From: JAUVUV01 sp964548275
Lineage (GTDB): Bacteria; Gemmatimonadota; Glassbacteria; GWA2-58-10
Assembly: GCA_964548275.1 (NCBI GenBank)
Contig: CAZJQI010000002.1
Location: 62,001 to 126,000, forward strand
Direction of reading: 5' to 3'
Length of the DNA stretch: 64,000 bases
In this document: in pieces, positions 25,533-34,184 of the stretch
Numbering within the stretch: the stretch's first letter is position 1
Layout: each line of letters begins with the position of its first letter
The notes under the pieces: model-generated
Databases searched by the model: none
The model's input: only the letters and a program-made list of their open reading frames with translations
What the model was told of the DNA's origin: nothing
Program-made: the position numbers and the translations under genes

Positions 25533-27017
25533 TTAGTCCTCTTCTTCCTCCTCGTAATGCTCGATCAGAAAGTTTACGATATCCTTTACTTTCAAGCTTG
25601 TCTGTTTCCCAACGCCTTTTACCTTGCACAGATCCTCTTCATTAGCCAATACCAGCTTGTAGAAGGTTTCGTAACCAGCGCCTTCCAGCTTTTCTCTCAG
25701 GGCAAGAGTGAAAGACTCGATCAGGCTGATCGGAAAATCCTCCACCGGCAGATCTTCCAAGATCTCGCGCTGTTTCTCGTCGAGCTGGTCCAGGTCGATT
25801 CCTTCAACCTGAAGTGCCTGTTTATCTTCCATCCCCCTGGTTTCGGCTGCCTCCACCGCTTTTTCCTCCATTTCCATTTCAGGCTTCTCAGCAGCGGCAG
25901 CCTCTTCGGCCGGCTTCCGGCTCTCCCGCTTAGTTTTTTTCGATCCGCCGAACACATCGGTGAGTATCTCGTCGCGCTTGGCGAGGAATTCTTTCTTCTC
26001 CACCAGGTCGATCTTCCAGCCGGTGAGCATGGAGGCCAGGCGAACGTTCTGGCCGTTCTTGCCGATAGCAAGCGAGAGCTGGTCGTCCTCGATCACCACA
26101 GTCACCGAATTCTCCTCGCGATTGATCGAAGTCCGGTAGATCTTGGCCGGATTCAGTGCGGCGCGCACGAAGTTCTGGGGATCCTCGTTGTAGGGGATGA
26201 TATCAATCCGCTCACCGCCCAGCTCGTTGACCACGGCTTGTACCCGGCTGCCCTTGAGTCCTACACAGGCACCCACAGGATCGATGTGTTCATCATTGGA
26301 GTAAACCGCGATTTTCGAGCGGCTGCCGGCTTCTCTCACCACATCCTTGATCTCGATAATACCCTGGTAGATTTCGGGGACTTCGATCTGAAAGAGGGCT
26401 TTCAGGAAACTCTCATTGGTGCGGCTCAAAATGAGCTGTGGCCCCTTGGTGGTCTCGCGGATGTCGATCAGGCAAGCCCGGACCGGGTCGCCCTGCTTGA
26501 AATGATCCTTGCGGTTGACCTCTTTCATCGGCAGTATCGCCTCGGCTTGCCTGTTCAGAAAAATCACATAATTTCCGCGCTCCACCTGCTGGATCGTGCC
26601 GGAAAGCAGTTCGCCGATCTTGCCGGAATACTCGGCGCGAATTTTCTCGCGTTCTGCCTCCCTGATACGCTGGATAACCACTTGCTTGGCGGCCTGGATC
26701 GCGTTGCGGCCGAAATCGATGAAGGGAACCTCCTGCCAGAGGATATCGTCTTCACCGAGATCTGCATTGATCTCTTTCGCTTCGGTCAGGGAAACCTGTG
26801 CGCTCGGGTCAGTAACCTCATCGACAACCTGACGGCCAACTTTGATGTCGATCTTGCCGCCCTGGGGATCAATCTTTACCTCTATTTCACAGGTAGAACC
26901 GTACTTCTTCCGAACAGCGGCCACGAGACCCGCCTCGATCATTTCTATCAACTCTTCACGTCCGATGCTTTTCTCACGTGCAATCTCTGAAAAGGCATCC
27001 AGAATTGGATTAATCAT
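25533..27017 (-). CDS. nusA: Transcription termination/antitermination factor NusA
   Basis: This 494-residue RNA polymerase-binding factor has an N-terminal polymerase-binding domain, an S1 domain (about 135-200), two KH domains (DPVGACVGLKGSRVQAVVNE; DDQLSLAIGKNGQNVRLAS), an acidic alanine/glutamate linker and a C-terminal helix-hairpin-helix-like repeat (LVLANEEDLCKVKGVGKQTS). It sits between rimP and infB as in most bacteria. The 195-bp gap to infB contains no ylxR-like frame. Confidence 0.97.
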   Translation of the reverse strand: MINPILDAFSEIAREKSIGREELIEMIEAGLVAAVRKKYGSTCEIEVKIDPQGGKIDIKVGRQVVDEVTDPSAQVSLTEAKEINADLGEDDILWQEVPFIDFGRNAIQAAKQVVIQRIREAEREKIRAEYSGKIGELLSGTIQQVERGNYVIFLNRQAEAILPMKEVNRKDHFKQGDPVRACLIDIRETTKGPQLILSRTNESFLKALFQIEVPEIYQGIIEIKDVVREAGSRSKIAVYSNDEHIDPVGACVGLKGSRVQAVVNELGGERIDIIPYNEDPQNFVRAALNPAKIYRTSINREENSVTVVIEDDQLSLAIGKNGQNVRLASMLTGWKIDLVEKKEFLAKRDEILTDVFGGSKKTKRESRKPAEEAAAAEKPEMEMEEKAVEAAETRGMEDKQALQVEGIDLDQLDEKQREILEDLPVEDFPISLIESFTLALREKLEGAGYETFYKLVLANEEDLCKVKGVGKQTSLKVKDIVNFLIEHYEEEEED

Positions 27018-27129
27018 AAAAACAACCCCACATCAAATTTCAAAAGATAAGGACAGGAAAATAACTCAGTATTCTCTGCGAGAGTTTTCTGCTGCTTTGT
27101 CAAAGCCTACTTTCGAGTGTTTATCCAGA

Positions 27130-27591
27130 TTATTTCCATTCGTAGACCAGATTCGCCCTCTGTACACTTTCCAGGGGAAATTTTTCCTGTACGCCGCCGT
27201 CGAGTTCGATCACGACATCGGTCTGATTTTCAAGTCCCCGCAGAATGCCGGTGAATTTCCTTCGTTTTCCTATGGGCTGGCGAAGCAGGATACGGGCCTT
27301 GCACCCTGCGAAACGCTCGTAATCTTTCGGCATGAACAGAGGCCGGTCCAGGCCGGGGGAGGAAACCTCGAGAACATAGGAATCCCTGAACACCTCGCTT
27401 TGCTCGATAAGGGAATCGATCCGGCGGCTTGCCGCCGCACAGTCTTCCACGCTTACACCACCCTGCTTATCGATAAAGAAAACCGCCTTGCGCCGGGTAC
27501 CGGTTCCTGAGACCTGTATCATGACCAGCTCGTAACCGGAGTCGTTCAAAACCGGCTCGCACAGCGAAAAAAGGTCCGCCTCGAGATCCAT
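27130..27591 (-). CDS. rimP: Ribosome maturation factor RimP
   Basis: This 153-residue 30S assembly factor has the family signatures CAAASRRIDSLIEQ and YVLEVSSPGLDRPLFMPKDY. It is the first gene of the rimP-nusA-infB group. A terminator directly upstream separates it from coaD. Confidence 0.95.
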   Translation of the reverse strand: MDLEADLFSLCEPVLNDSGYELVMIQVSGTGTRRKAVFFIDKQGGVSVEDCAAASRRIDSLIEQSEVFRDSYVLEVSSPGLDRPLFMPKDYERFAGCKARILLRQPIGKRRKFTGILRGLENQTDVVIELDGGVQEKFPLESVQRANLVYEWK

Positions 27592-27641
27592 CCTCGCATC
27601 CTATCTCTGGCATAGCCTATCTTGAAATAAGACTACAATTT

Positions 27642-27672
27642 AAAAAAAAGAGTGGGGTTTAGCCCACTCTTA
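27642..27672 (-). terminator. Rho-independent terminator of the recJ-rsmD-coaD unit
   Basis: On the minus strand AAGAGTGGG-CTAAA-CCCACTCTT is a perfect 9-bp stem followed by a run of T, about 100 bp after coaD and before rimP. Confidence 0.9.
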
Positions 27673-27769
27673 TTTAAAAGATAACCGAATGAATTGAAAA
27701 AATCAAGAAAAACAGCGTTTAATGTTTTAGCGGTTTTTTTGCGAATGCAGCCTGTTAGTTCCTCAAGAC

Positions 27770-28267
27770 CTAATCTACCCCTAACCGTTGGCGGAGGGCT
27801 TTTTCCACCGAAGGTGTGACCAGTTCAGATATGTCGCCTCCCAGGGAGGCGACTTCTTTTACCAGGCTGGAGCTCAGGTAAATATATTCCTGGTCCGGGG
27901 CGAGAAAGACCTGTTCGACCTCCGGGGCCAGTTTCTTGTTCATCAGAGCCATCTGGAATTCGTACTCGAAGTCAGATACTGCGCGAAGGCCTCGAAAGAT
28001 GACCCGCGCTCCCTTACTGCGCGCATAGTTCACCAGGAGGCCGTCGAAAGACTCGACCTCGAGATCGAGCTCAAAGTCGGCAAGCGATTCTTTGATCAGC
28101 TGTACCCGATCCTCGATAGGGAAAGTGAACTCCTTGTGAGTCCCCTCGGTCACCGCGATGATGAGGCGCTCGCAAAGTCGAAGACTGCGTTGGATGATGT
28201 CCAAATGCCCGAGTGTAATCGGGTCGAAAGTCCCCGGATAAATACCGATTTTCGCTTTCTGCTTCAT
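27770..28267 (-). CDS. coaD: Phosphopantetheine adenylyltransferase
   Basis: This 165-residue enzyme is the penultimate step of coenzyme A synthesis, adenylating 4'-phosphopantetheine. The nucleotidyltransferase motif T-x-G-H is in GTFDPITLGHLDII and the second motif in YIYLSSSLVKEVA. It begins 4 bp after rsmD, a very common pairing. Confidence 0.97.
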   Translation of the reverse strand: MKQKAKIGIYPGTFDPITLGHLDIIQRSLRLCERLIIAVTEGTHKEFTFPIEDRVQLIKESLADFELDLEVESFDGLLVNYARSKGARVIFRGLRAVSDFEYEFQMALMNKKLAPEVEQVFLAPDQEYIYLSSSLVKEVASLGGDISELVTPSVEKALRQRLGVD

Positions 28268-28271
28268 CTTT

Positions 28272-28817
28272 TCACTCTGCCAGATAGATGCTGTAGGTGC
28301 TTTCGCCGAAGCGAGCGGTTTTCAATCGTCGAACAGGGATATTACCGGGGAAGGTTATTATATTTTCAGGGCATTCAAGAACGAGTATCGATCCTTTGCA
28401 GTGGTGCTCCAGCCACCAGGAGAATACCTTCTTGGCGAAACCACTTGCAAACGGCGGGTCGGCGAAAACCAGGTCGAAATCTTCGTCCTTCTTCAGATTT
28501 GCAAGAAACGGAAGGACATCGGCACAAATAACGCTGCAGTCTGTCTCCACTCCCAGCAGGCGGACATTTTCCATTAGAGAGCGAATAGCGGTCCGGTTTT
28601 TTTCTACAAAAGTCACACTTGCTGCGCCCCGGCTGAGTGCTTCCAGGCCCAGCGCCCCGCTTCCTGCAAAAAGGTCGAGCACTGTTGCACCGCTGCAGGC
28701 ATCACCCAGGGCGGAGAACAGCGACTCTTTCATTCTGTCGCCAGTGGGCCGTACCTTCCGCCCGGCAGGAACACTCAATTTTCGCCCGTGAAGTTTTCCT
28801 GCGATTATCCGCATCAA
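28272..28817 (-). CDS. rsmD: 16S rRNA (guanine966-N2)-methyltransferase RsmD
   Basis: This 181-residue SAM-dependent enzyme modifies G966 of 16S rRNA. Signatures are RIIAGKLHGRKL, RPTGDRMKESLFSAL, SAM motif VLDLFAGSGALGLEALSRGA and the catalytic DPPF in VFADPPFASG. Its start overlaps the recJ stop by 4 bp. Confidence 0.96.
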   Translation of the reverse strand: MMRIIAGKLHGRKLSVPAGRKVRPTGDRMKESLFSALGDACSGATVLDLFAGSGALGLEALSRGAASVTFVEKNRTAIRSLMENVRLLGVETDCSVICADVLPFLANLKKDEDFDLVFADPPFASGFAKKVFSWWLEHHCKGSILVLECPENIITFPGNIPVRRLKTARFGESTYSIYLAE

Positions 28818-30526
28818 CCTGAGACCTTGATGTCTTTCAGGTTGGCCTGAAGCTGGCGCATGTTATTCCAGATATTCTCCTCTAAGACAAAGGCGATGCT
28901 CACCTTTTCCCTGGCCGTGTTGATCTCCTTGAGCTTGTCCGCCATGCCGAAACCGATAGTCTCGAGTTGATAGCCGTCCTTGCGCACCCTCATCTTCAGG
29001 TGGTTGCTTCCGACTATTTTCGGATATCCCACTACCGAAAGATTGCTGACAACCAATACGGGCTTGGGATTTCCGGGGCCGTAGGGACGGAATCCTTCGA
29101 GGCTTTCGAGAAACGTATGGTTGGCCTGGCTCAGATCGATTTCAAGGTCCACCGAGATTTCCGGCACAAGGTCCTGCGAACTCATTGTCTCGTGGGCCGC
29201 CCCGTCGAAACACTCGATAAAATCCTGGAGCTTTTCTTTTCTCAACTGCAAGCCTGCAGCATATTTGTGACCACCGAAAACCTCGATATGGTCGGCGCAT
29301 TTCTGCAGCGCGTTGTGGAGATGGAAATTGGCAATCGATCGGGCAGAGCCCTTGCCTTCACCGGTTTCGTCGAATGAAATCAGCACTGTCGGCCGGTAGA
29401 ATTCCTCGACGATTCGCGAGGCTACGATTCCCAGGACGCCTGGATGCCAGTTCTCCGAGTGCAGCACGATTGTCCAGCGCTGGTCGAGATTAACCTGTTG
29501 GCTGATCGCTTCGCGGGCCTCGCTGAGAGTCTGAATGTCAACCTCACGGCGGAGCCGGTTTTCCTGTTCGAGGATCTCGGCCAGTTCCCGCGCTTCATTT
29601 AGATCGTCGGAGAGGAAAAGTTTCACCCCGCGCTCGGCATCACCCATCCTGCCGACTGCGTTAATCCTGGGAGCCATGGAAAAGACAATATCCGAGCTGT
29701 CGAGATCTTTATTCTCCAGACCGGCCAGATCGATTAAAGCCCAGATACCCGGTTTTCCCGATTCCTTCATCTTCTCCAGCCCGACCCTGGCGAAAATCCT
29801 GTTTTCCCCGAGCAGGGGCACTATATCGGCAATCGAGCCGATAGCCACCATGTCCAGATGCTCGTTAAGCTGATGCTGGCCCACGCCCAGTTTCTCGCTC
29901 AGTCCCTGGCAGAGCTTGAAAGCAACCCCGATACCTGCGAGTTCCTTTTCCGGATATTCATCCTCTTTCTGTTTAGGATTAAGAATCGCCACCGCCTCTG
30001 GCGATTGCTCACCAGTGGGCTCGTGGTGGTCGGTGATAATCATTTCGAGCCCTTTGGAGTTGGCGTAATTGATTGCTTCATTAGCGGATATGCCGCAGTC
30101 AACGGTAATAATCAGGCGGGCACCCATCTCAGCCACGCTGTCCAGGCCGGCCTCGGAGAGGCCATACCCCTCCACCATGCGATGGGGGATATAATATCCA
30201 ACATTGGCACCGAGCTGACTCAGATAGCGCACCAGAAGAGAAATCGATGTGATCCCGTCCACATCGTAATCTCCATAGATCACTATCTTTTCACGCTCCC
30301 GCAGAGCCTGGATCAGACGGTCGACAGCTTTCTCCATGTCTTTCATCATGAAAGGATCATGGAGATCGGCCAAAGATGGGTTGAGAAATTTCTCTACCTC
30401 TTCGGCACTTTTGAAGCCACGGTTGGAAAGAATCTGGCAAACCAGCGGGTGGAGACCGACCCGTTTTTCCAGTTCGAGTATCTTCTCATTAAAGGATACG
30501 GCTGGACCGATCCAGCGATGTTTCAA
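28814..30526 (-). CDS. recJ: Single-strand-specific 5'-3' exonuclease RecJ
   Basis: This 570-residue DHH/DHHA1 nuclease acts in recombination and mismatch repair. Motif I is YGDYDVDGITS, motif III is IITDHHEP, and the DHHA1 domain carries GGHKYAAGLQL. Length is normal for RecJ. It is the first gene of recJ-rsmD-coaD and starts 60 bp after the 3' end of RNase P RNA. Confidence 0.96.
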   Translation of the reverse strand: MKHRWIGPAVSFNEKILELEKRVGLHPLVCQILSNRGFKSAEEVEKFLNPSLADLHDPFMMKDMEKAVDRLIQALREREKIVIYGDYDVDGITSISLLVRYLSQLGANVGYYIPHRMVEGYGLSEAGLDSVAEMGARLIITVDCGISANEAINYANSKGLEMIITDHHEPTGEQSPEAVAILNPKQKEDEYPEKELAGIGVAFKLCQGLSEKLGVGQHQLNEHLDMVAIGSIADIVPLLGENRIFARVGLEKMKESGKPGIWALIDLAGLENKDLDSSDIVFSMAPRINAVGRMGDAERGVKLFLSDDLNEARELAEILEQENRLRREVDIQTLSEAREAISQQVNLDQRWTIVLHSENWHPGVLGIVASRIVEEFYRPTVLISFDETGEGKGSARSIANFHLHNALQKCADHIEVFGGHKYAAGLQLRKEKLQDFIECFDGAAHETMSSQDLVPEISVDLEIDLSQANHTFLESLEGFRPYGPGNPKPVLVVSNLSVVGYPKIVGSNHLKMRVRKDGYQLETIGFGMADKLKEINTAREKVSIAFVLEENIWNNMRQLQANLKDIKVSG

Positions 30527-30585
30527 TGAAGAGTTCCTCAGATTTTGGTCGCATCGGGGGTGCGATGATTAAAAATCGATTTTCC

Positions 30586-30956
30586 CCAAGTGAAGAATAA
30601 GCCGGATTCTGTACCCTGCACAGGTGGCAAGGGGGCGGCCATTCATCTGGGCGGCGGATTACTCCGTCCGCTCTTGTTGCAACCTACCCGGGAGTCAAAC
30701 GAGACGAGCAGCCTCTCCTCCCCTACTTGGTTTTGCTCCGGATGGGGTTTACCATGCCCCGTCCGTCACCGGACGGGCGGTGCGCTCTTACCGCACCATT
30801 TCACCCTTACCGGTGTGAGACACCGGCGGTATCTTTTCTGTGGCACTTTCCATCAGGTTGCCCTGCCTGGATGTTATCCAGCATCCTGCTCTATGGAGTC
30901 CGGACTTTCCTCGACCCGCAGGCTGAACACGGGCCGCGGCCGCTTTCTCCACTTGG
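30586..30956 (-). ncRNA. rnpB: RNase P RNA (bacterial type A-like)
   Basis: This about 371-nt RNA is the catalytic subunit that trims tRNA 5' ends. The minus strand has the universal core GAGGAAAGTCCGGACTCCAT near the 5' side (about 30893-30912) and ACAGAATCCGGCTTAT at the 3' side (30597-30612). A complementary P1 pairs CCAAGTGGAGAA at the 5' end with TTCTTCACTTGG at the 3' end in 12 consecutive pairs including G-U, which sets both boundaries. Internal segments such as AGGGTGAAATGGTGCGGTAA match the conserved P8-P10/L15 region. It begins 12 nt after the stop of the zinc-ribbon gene. Open frames drawn through it are artefacts. Confidence 0.95.
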
Positions 30957-30967
30957 AGAAAAGTAAA

Positions 30968-31684
30968 TTAATTACTTTGGCTTTCGTCGTAATACAGGAT
31001 CCGCCCGCAGCCGTCACAGGTGTAAATCTGGCTGCCTTTACGGATATCCGCCACTTTCTGAATCGGTACATGGGCAAAACATCCACCGCAGCTGCCGCTG
31101 CTGCGAATAGGCACCACCGCCCTGTTGACTCTGGAATTCATGATCCGCTCGTATAACTTCAGCGTCGGACGGTTCACCTCCCCTGCCAGTTTTTCACGTT
31201 TCCTTTTGCAGATGGTTATTTCCTTACCAAGTTCTTTCAGCTTGACGTCCAATTCATCTTTTTTACCCTGCCGCTCTTTGCTCAGTTCCTCAAGTCTGCC
31301 ATTTTTCTCCTTGATTTCTGCTGAAAGGGCCTCGGCCTTCTCCATGTCTTGAATTATCAACTCTTCGAGCTCCTCTTTCTCCCTTTTCACCCTTTCGATC
31401 TCAGTGAGCAAAGCAGAATACTCTCTGTTTGTTTTAACCATGAGCAGCTGTTGTTTGTACTTTTTGGACATCTCGTCCAGAAAGGTTACTTTGCCTTCAG
31501 CTTCACGGATGGCAACCTTGAGGATCTTGAGCTCGGATTCCTGCTCTTCAATCTGTGCATTCAACTCGTTGTGATCTCTCTCTATTTCTTCCATCTGGGC
31601 CGGGATACTGTCATGTTCGGCTTGGATTTTTTTGAGTTCGAGATCTAACTCCTGGAGCTTGAGCAGTACCCCCATCTCTTCCAT
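30968..31684 (-). CDS. C4 zinc-ribbon coiled-coil protein
   Basis: This protein of about 238 residues has a long coiled-coil N-terminal part (about 5-170) and a C-terminal zinc ribbon with the pairs CGGC and CDGC (GSCGGCFAHVP, YTCDGCGRILYY). It belongs to the widespread C4-type zinc-ribbon family (zf-RING_7), whose members include chlamydial CdsZ and actinobacterial relatives, of general unknown role. I chose the MEEMGV start because GGGGGA lies 6 bp upstream; the frame extends 14 codons further. RNase P RNA follows at once, so it may be read through from this gene. Confidence 0.88.
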   Translation of the reverse strand: MEEMGVLLKLQELDLELKKIQAEHDSIPAQMEEIERDHNELNAQIEEQESELKILKVAIREAEGKVTFLDEMSKKYKQQLLMVKTNREYSALLTEIERVKREKEELEELIIQDMEKAEALSAEIKEKNGRLEELSKERQGKKDELDVKLKELGKEITICKRKREKLAGEVNRPTLKLYERIMNSRVNRAVVPIRSSGSCGGCFAHVPIQKVADIRKGSQIYTCDGCGRILYYDESQSN

Positions 31685-31756
31685 CTGCTTCCCCCTGCAA
31701 ACATCAGTGATAACAGGATCATCCACATACTCCTACATTGCCTCGGAAAAATAAAA

Positions 31757-31789
31757 AAAAGTGCACCGCCTTTAGGACAGTACACTTTT
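31757..31789 (-). terminator. Terminator of the tRNA-Ile2/tRNA-Val unit
   Basis: On the minus strand AAAAGTGTACTGTCC pairs with GGCGGTGCACTTTT using G-U pairs, followed by eight T. It lies about 80 bp after tRNA-Val. Confidence 0.8.
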
Positions 31790-31866
31790 GCTTCCACCTG
31801 ATCGTCTCTGTGGTGGACCAACTAATTTAAAATTTAAGTTTCGCATAAAGAGCTATCTCCAATCAA

Positions 31867-31943
31867 TGGTGGGCGATACTGGATTCGAACCAGTGATCTT
31901 CCGGATGTGAACCGGATGCTCTAGCCAACTGAGCCAATCGCCC
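31867..31943 (-). tRNA. tRNA-Val (CAC)
   Basis: Full cloverleaf with encoded CCA. The acceptor is GGGCGAT/ATCGCCC, the anticodon stem TCCGG/CCGGA closes loop TTCACAT, giving CAC, and the T stem is ACTGG/CCAGT. It follows tRNA-Ile2 by 17 bp and shares its transcript. Confidence 0.93.
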
Positions 31944-31960
31944 GCATTTTTTTTGAATTT

Positions 31961-32037
<77 letters not shown>

Positions 32038-32058
32038 TGGAATTATTTTAATCAATAA

Positions 32059-32098
32059 AAAACCGGGAACATTTAAAATAAATTCTGTTCCCGGTTTT
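32059..32098 (-). terminator. Rho-independent terminator of rpoD
   Basis: On the minus strand AAAACCGGGAAC pairs perfectly with GTTCCCGGTTTT across a 16-nt AT-rich loop, followed by further T. It starts 45 bp after the rpoD stop and overlaps the tRNA promoter. Confidence 0.9.
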
Positions 32099-32103
32099 GT
32101 CAA
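32075..32103 (-). promoter_or_regulatory. Sigma-70 promoter of tRNA-Ile2/tRNA-Val, inside the rpoD terminator
   Basis: TTGACA (6 of 6), exactly 17 bp, TATTTT (4 of 6) on the minus strand. The -35 abuts the first terminator arm and the -10 lies in the loop. Predicted initiation near 32068 leaves only the second arm in the tRNA transcript, so the hairpin cannot form there. Confidence 0.72.
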
Positions 32104-32142
32104 CATTCTTGAATCTAAATCTGTTTGAACAACAGAATCAGA

Positions 32143-33852
32143 TTACGTGTAAAACATGTATTTGCGCAGGATTCCGCTGCGGCTTGGGTGTCTGAGTTTG
32201 CTCAAGGCCTTGGCCTCTATCTGGCGCACCCGCTCCCTGGTAACGTTGAAAATCGCCCCGACCTCTTCCAGCGTGCGCGGGCAACCGTCATCGATACCGA
32301 AACGCAGCCGTATCACTTTTTCTTCGCGAGTGGTCAGGGTGTTCAAAGCGTTAGCGATCTGGTCCCGGAGCATGGAGAAGGCTGCGTTCTTGGCCGGGGA
32401 ATCGGCCTGGGTGTCTTCGATCAAGTCGCCGATAGAACTGTCGTCGCTGTCTTTGATAAAGTCGTTCAGCGAGATTGTCTCCTGGCTGATTTTCATCACC
32501 TCGCGAACTTTTTCCACTGGCAGGCCTAACCGGGTACTAATCTGCTCCGGTTTGGGCTCGCAGCCATATTCCTGGACGAGTTTCCACGAGATGCGGTTAA
32601 CCTTGTTGAGAGCCTCTATCATGTGCACAGGAACCCGGATAACCCTGGACTGCTCGGCAATTGCCCGGGTAATTGCCTGGCGGATCCACCAGGTAGCATA
32701 CGTGCTGAACTTGTAGCCCTTGCGGTAATCGAATTTTTCGGTGGCGCGCATCAGGCCCTTGTTCCCCTCCTGGATCAGGTCCAGGAATTCAAGGCCCCGG
32801 TTGATATACCGTTTGGCTACCGAGATCACCAGCCTCACGTTGGCCTTGATCAGCATCTGCTTGGCATCGTTAACCGCATCGGTGTACTTGCCCAGGCGCC
32901 GGCTGAGCCGGCTAAATTCACTCTGAGTCATGCTGTATTCTTTTTCCATCCGGCAAAGGCGGGAATGAATCTCGGTGCGGTAGCGGGATAGATCGGTGAG
33001 TTCCGCATCCCCGAAATATCCCATTCCTGCCTTGCGTGCCAGGTACTGCCTGACTTTGGAGGCCGGTATAGGCTTGGCGGCCTTTTTAACCCGCACAATT
33101 ACCCGGTCCATATAGGCGAGACGCCGGGTAAGATCCTCCATTTCCGCATTGATATCGCGGATCGAATCGGCAAGACGTTGAATCTGGACATAGTTCAGAG
33201 GCATGCGCATAAATATTTTTTTCAGCGACTTCCGCTCGGTATCAATCTCATTATGCAAACGCCTGCGATTCTTCTTGCTCAGTTTTTCGGAATCCTGCCC
33301 CAGCTTGCATATTTTCACATATTTGTCCTCAGCCTGGTTGAGCCTTTTCATGATCCGCTGTTTTTCCCGCTGGCCGAGCCAGGCGCCTTTCCAGTCAACC
33401 ATGTCGCTATCGACAAAATCCTCGATTGCCAGGCTGTCCTGCTCGATTCTTTCTCTTTCTTCCAGAAGCAGTTTATAAGAAACCTGGCAATCGAAAAGAG
33501 CCGCTTTTATCTTGCGCCTGCCCCGATCAATCACCTGAGCCAGAGAAACTTCGGCCTGCCTGTCCAGTAGAGAGACGCGGCCCATTTCGCGAAGATACAA
33601 CCTGACCGGATCGTCGGAAATACCGCTGGAGTCGTCTTGCTCTTTCCGTCGAAGCAGCCGCTTTTTAGTTTTCAGCTCTTCTTGTTTATAGAGTTCTTCA
33701 AGAGACCCTGCAGCCTCAGCTTTCCCAGATGAAGAATAGCCGAGCCGGCTGCTGTGCTGCCTGCCGATATTTTTTTCGTTTTCCACTCTGGCGTCTGTTC
33801 TGGCCATTGCGACCCTATCCTGCAACCTGGATGAACTGTTTTCGGTTTTCAT
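32143..33852 (-). CDS. rpoD: Primary RNA polymerase sigma factor
   Basis: This 569-residue housekeeping sigma has region 1.2 (DDPVRLYLREMGRVSLL, about 79-95), a non-conserved insert, then region 2 (NLRLVISVAKRYINRGLEFL; TYATWWIRQAITRAI for -10 recognition), region 3, and region 4 ending in RERVRQIEAKALSKLRHPSR for -35 recognition. No typical region 1.1 is recognisable before region 1.2; the first 75 residues are polar and low in hydrophobics. The start is uncertain: a second ATG 15 codons in has a better upstream GGATAGGG. It lies downstream of dnaG as in the classic macromolecular-synthesis group but has its own promoter. Confidence 0.96.
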   Translation of the reverse strand: MKTENSSSRLQDRVAMARTDARVENEKNIGRQHSSRLGYSSSGKAEAAGSLEELYKQEELKTKKRLLRRKEQDDSSGISDDPVRLYLREMGRVSLLDRQAEVSLAQVIDRGRRKIKAALFDCQVSYKLLLEERERIEQDSLAIEDFVDSDMVDWKGAWLGQREKQRIMKRLNQAEDKYVKICKLGQDSEKLSKKNRRRLHNEIDTERKSLKKIFMRMPLNYVQIQRLADSIRDINAEMEDLTRRLAYMDRVIVRVKKAAKPIPASKVRQYLARKAGMGYFGDAELTDLSRYRTEIHSRLCRMEKEYSMTQSEFSRLSRRLGKYTDAVNDAKQMLIKANVRLVISVAKRYINRGLEFLDLIQEGNKGLMRATEKFDYRKGYKFSTYATWWIRQAITRAIAEQSRVIRVPVHMIEALNKVNRISWKLVQEYGCEPKPEQISTRLGLPVEKVREVMKISQETISLNDFIKDSDDSSIGDLIEDTQADSPAKNAAFSMLRDQIANALNTLTTREEKVIRLRFGIDDGCPRTLEEVGAIFNVTRERVRQIEAKALSKLRHPSRSGILRKYMFYT

Positions 33853-34184
33853 TTACCGAAAAAAGTCATCTGAAATGGACAAAATGCAATCCGGTTGAAA
33901 AATACAATGATAAAGTAAAGAGACTTTTGGCGGGGAGAAAGGAACCAGATTCCGGTTAGATAAACCAAAGGCCATTTTAATCTCTTGGCTTGGGGTAAAG
34001 AATAAACTCTTATTCGCTTTAAAAGCACCAGTGAATCCCGGTGTTCGTAAGTAACGCAAATTAAAAGAGCATTCTTTTTACCGGAAAAATTTGTCGCAAG
34101 CTCAAAATTTTACATATTATTTGTGCTTTGTTTAATGTAAGTGGTAGGGAAGCAAATGTCAACGGAAGTTTAATTTTTAATAAA
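33853..34184. other. Long rpoD leader region
   Basis: The 332 bp between dnaG and rpoD holds the rpoD promoter at its far end and otherwise AT-rich sequence with no open frame, tRNA or terminator that I can support. The 5' leader would be about 275 nt. Confidence 0.5.
34134..34162 (-). promoter_or_regulatory. Sigma-70 promoter of rpoD
   Basis: TTGACA (6 of 6), 17 bp, TACATT (4 of 6) on the minus strand, just after the dnaG stop. It would give rpoD an independent transcript with a long leader. Confidence 0.6.

Noticed and set aside
30590..31156. A 188-codon plus-strand frame and smaller frames
   Set aside because: They run through RNase P RNA, whose conserved core is unmistakable on the minus strand.
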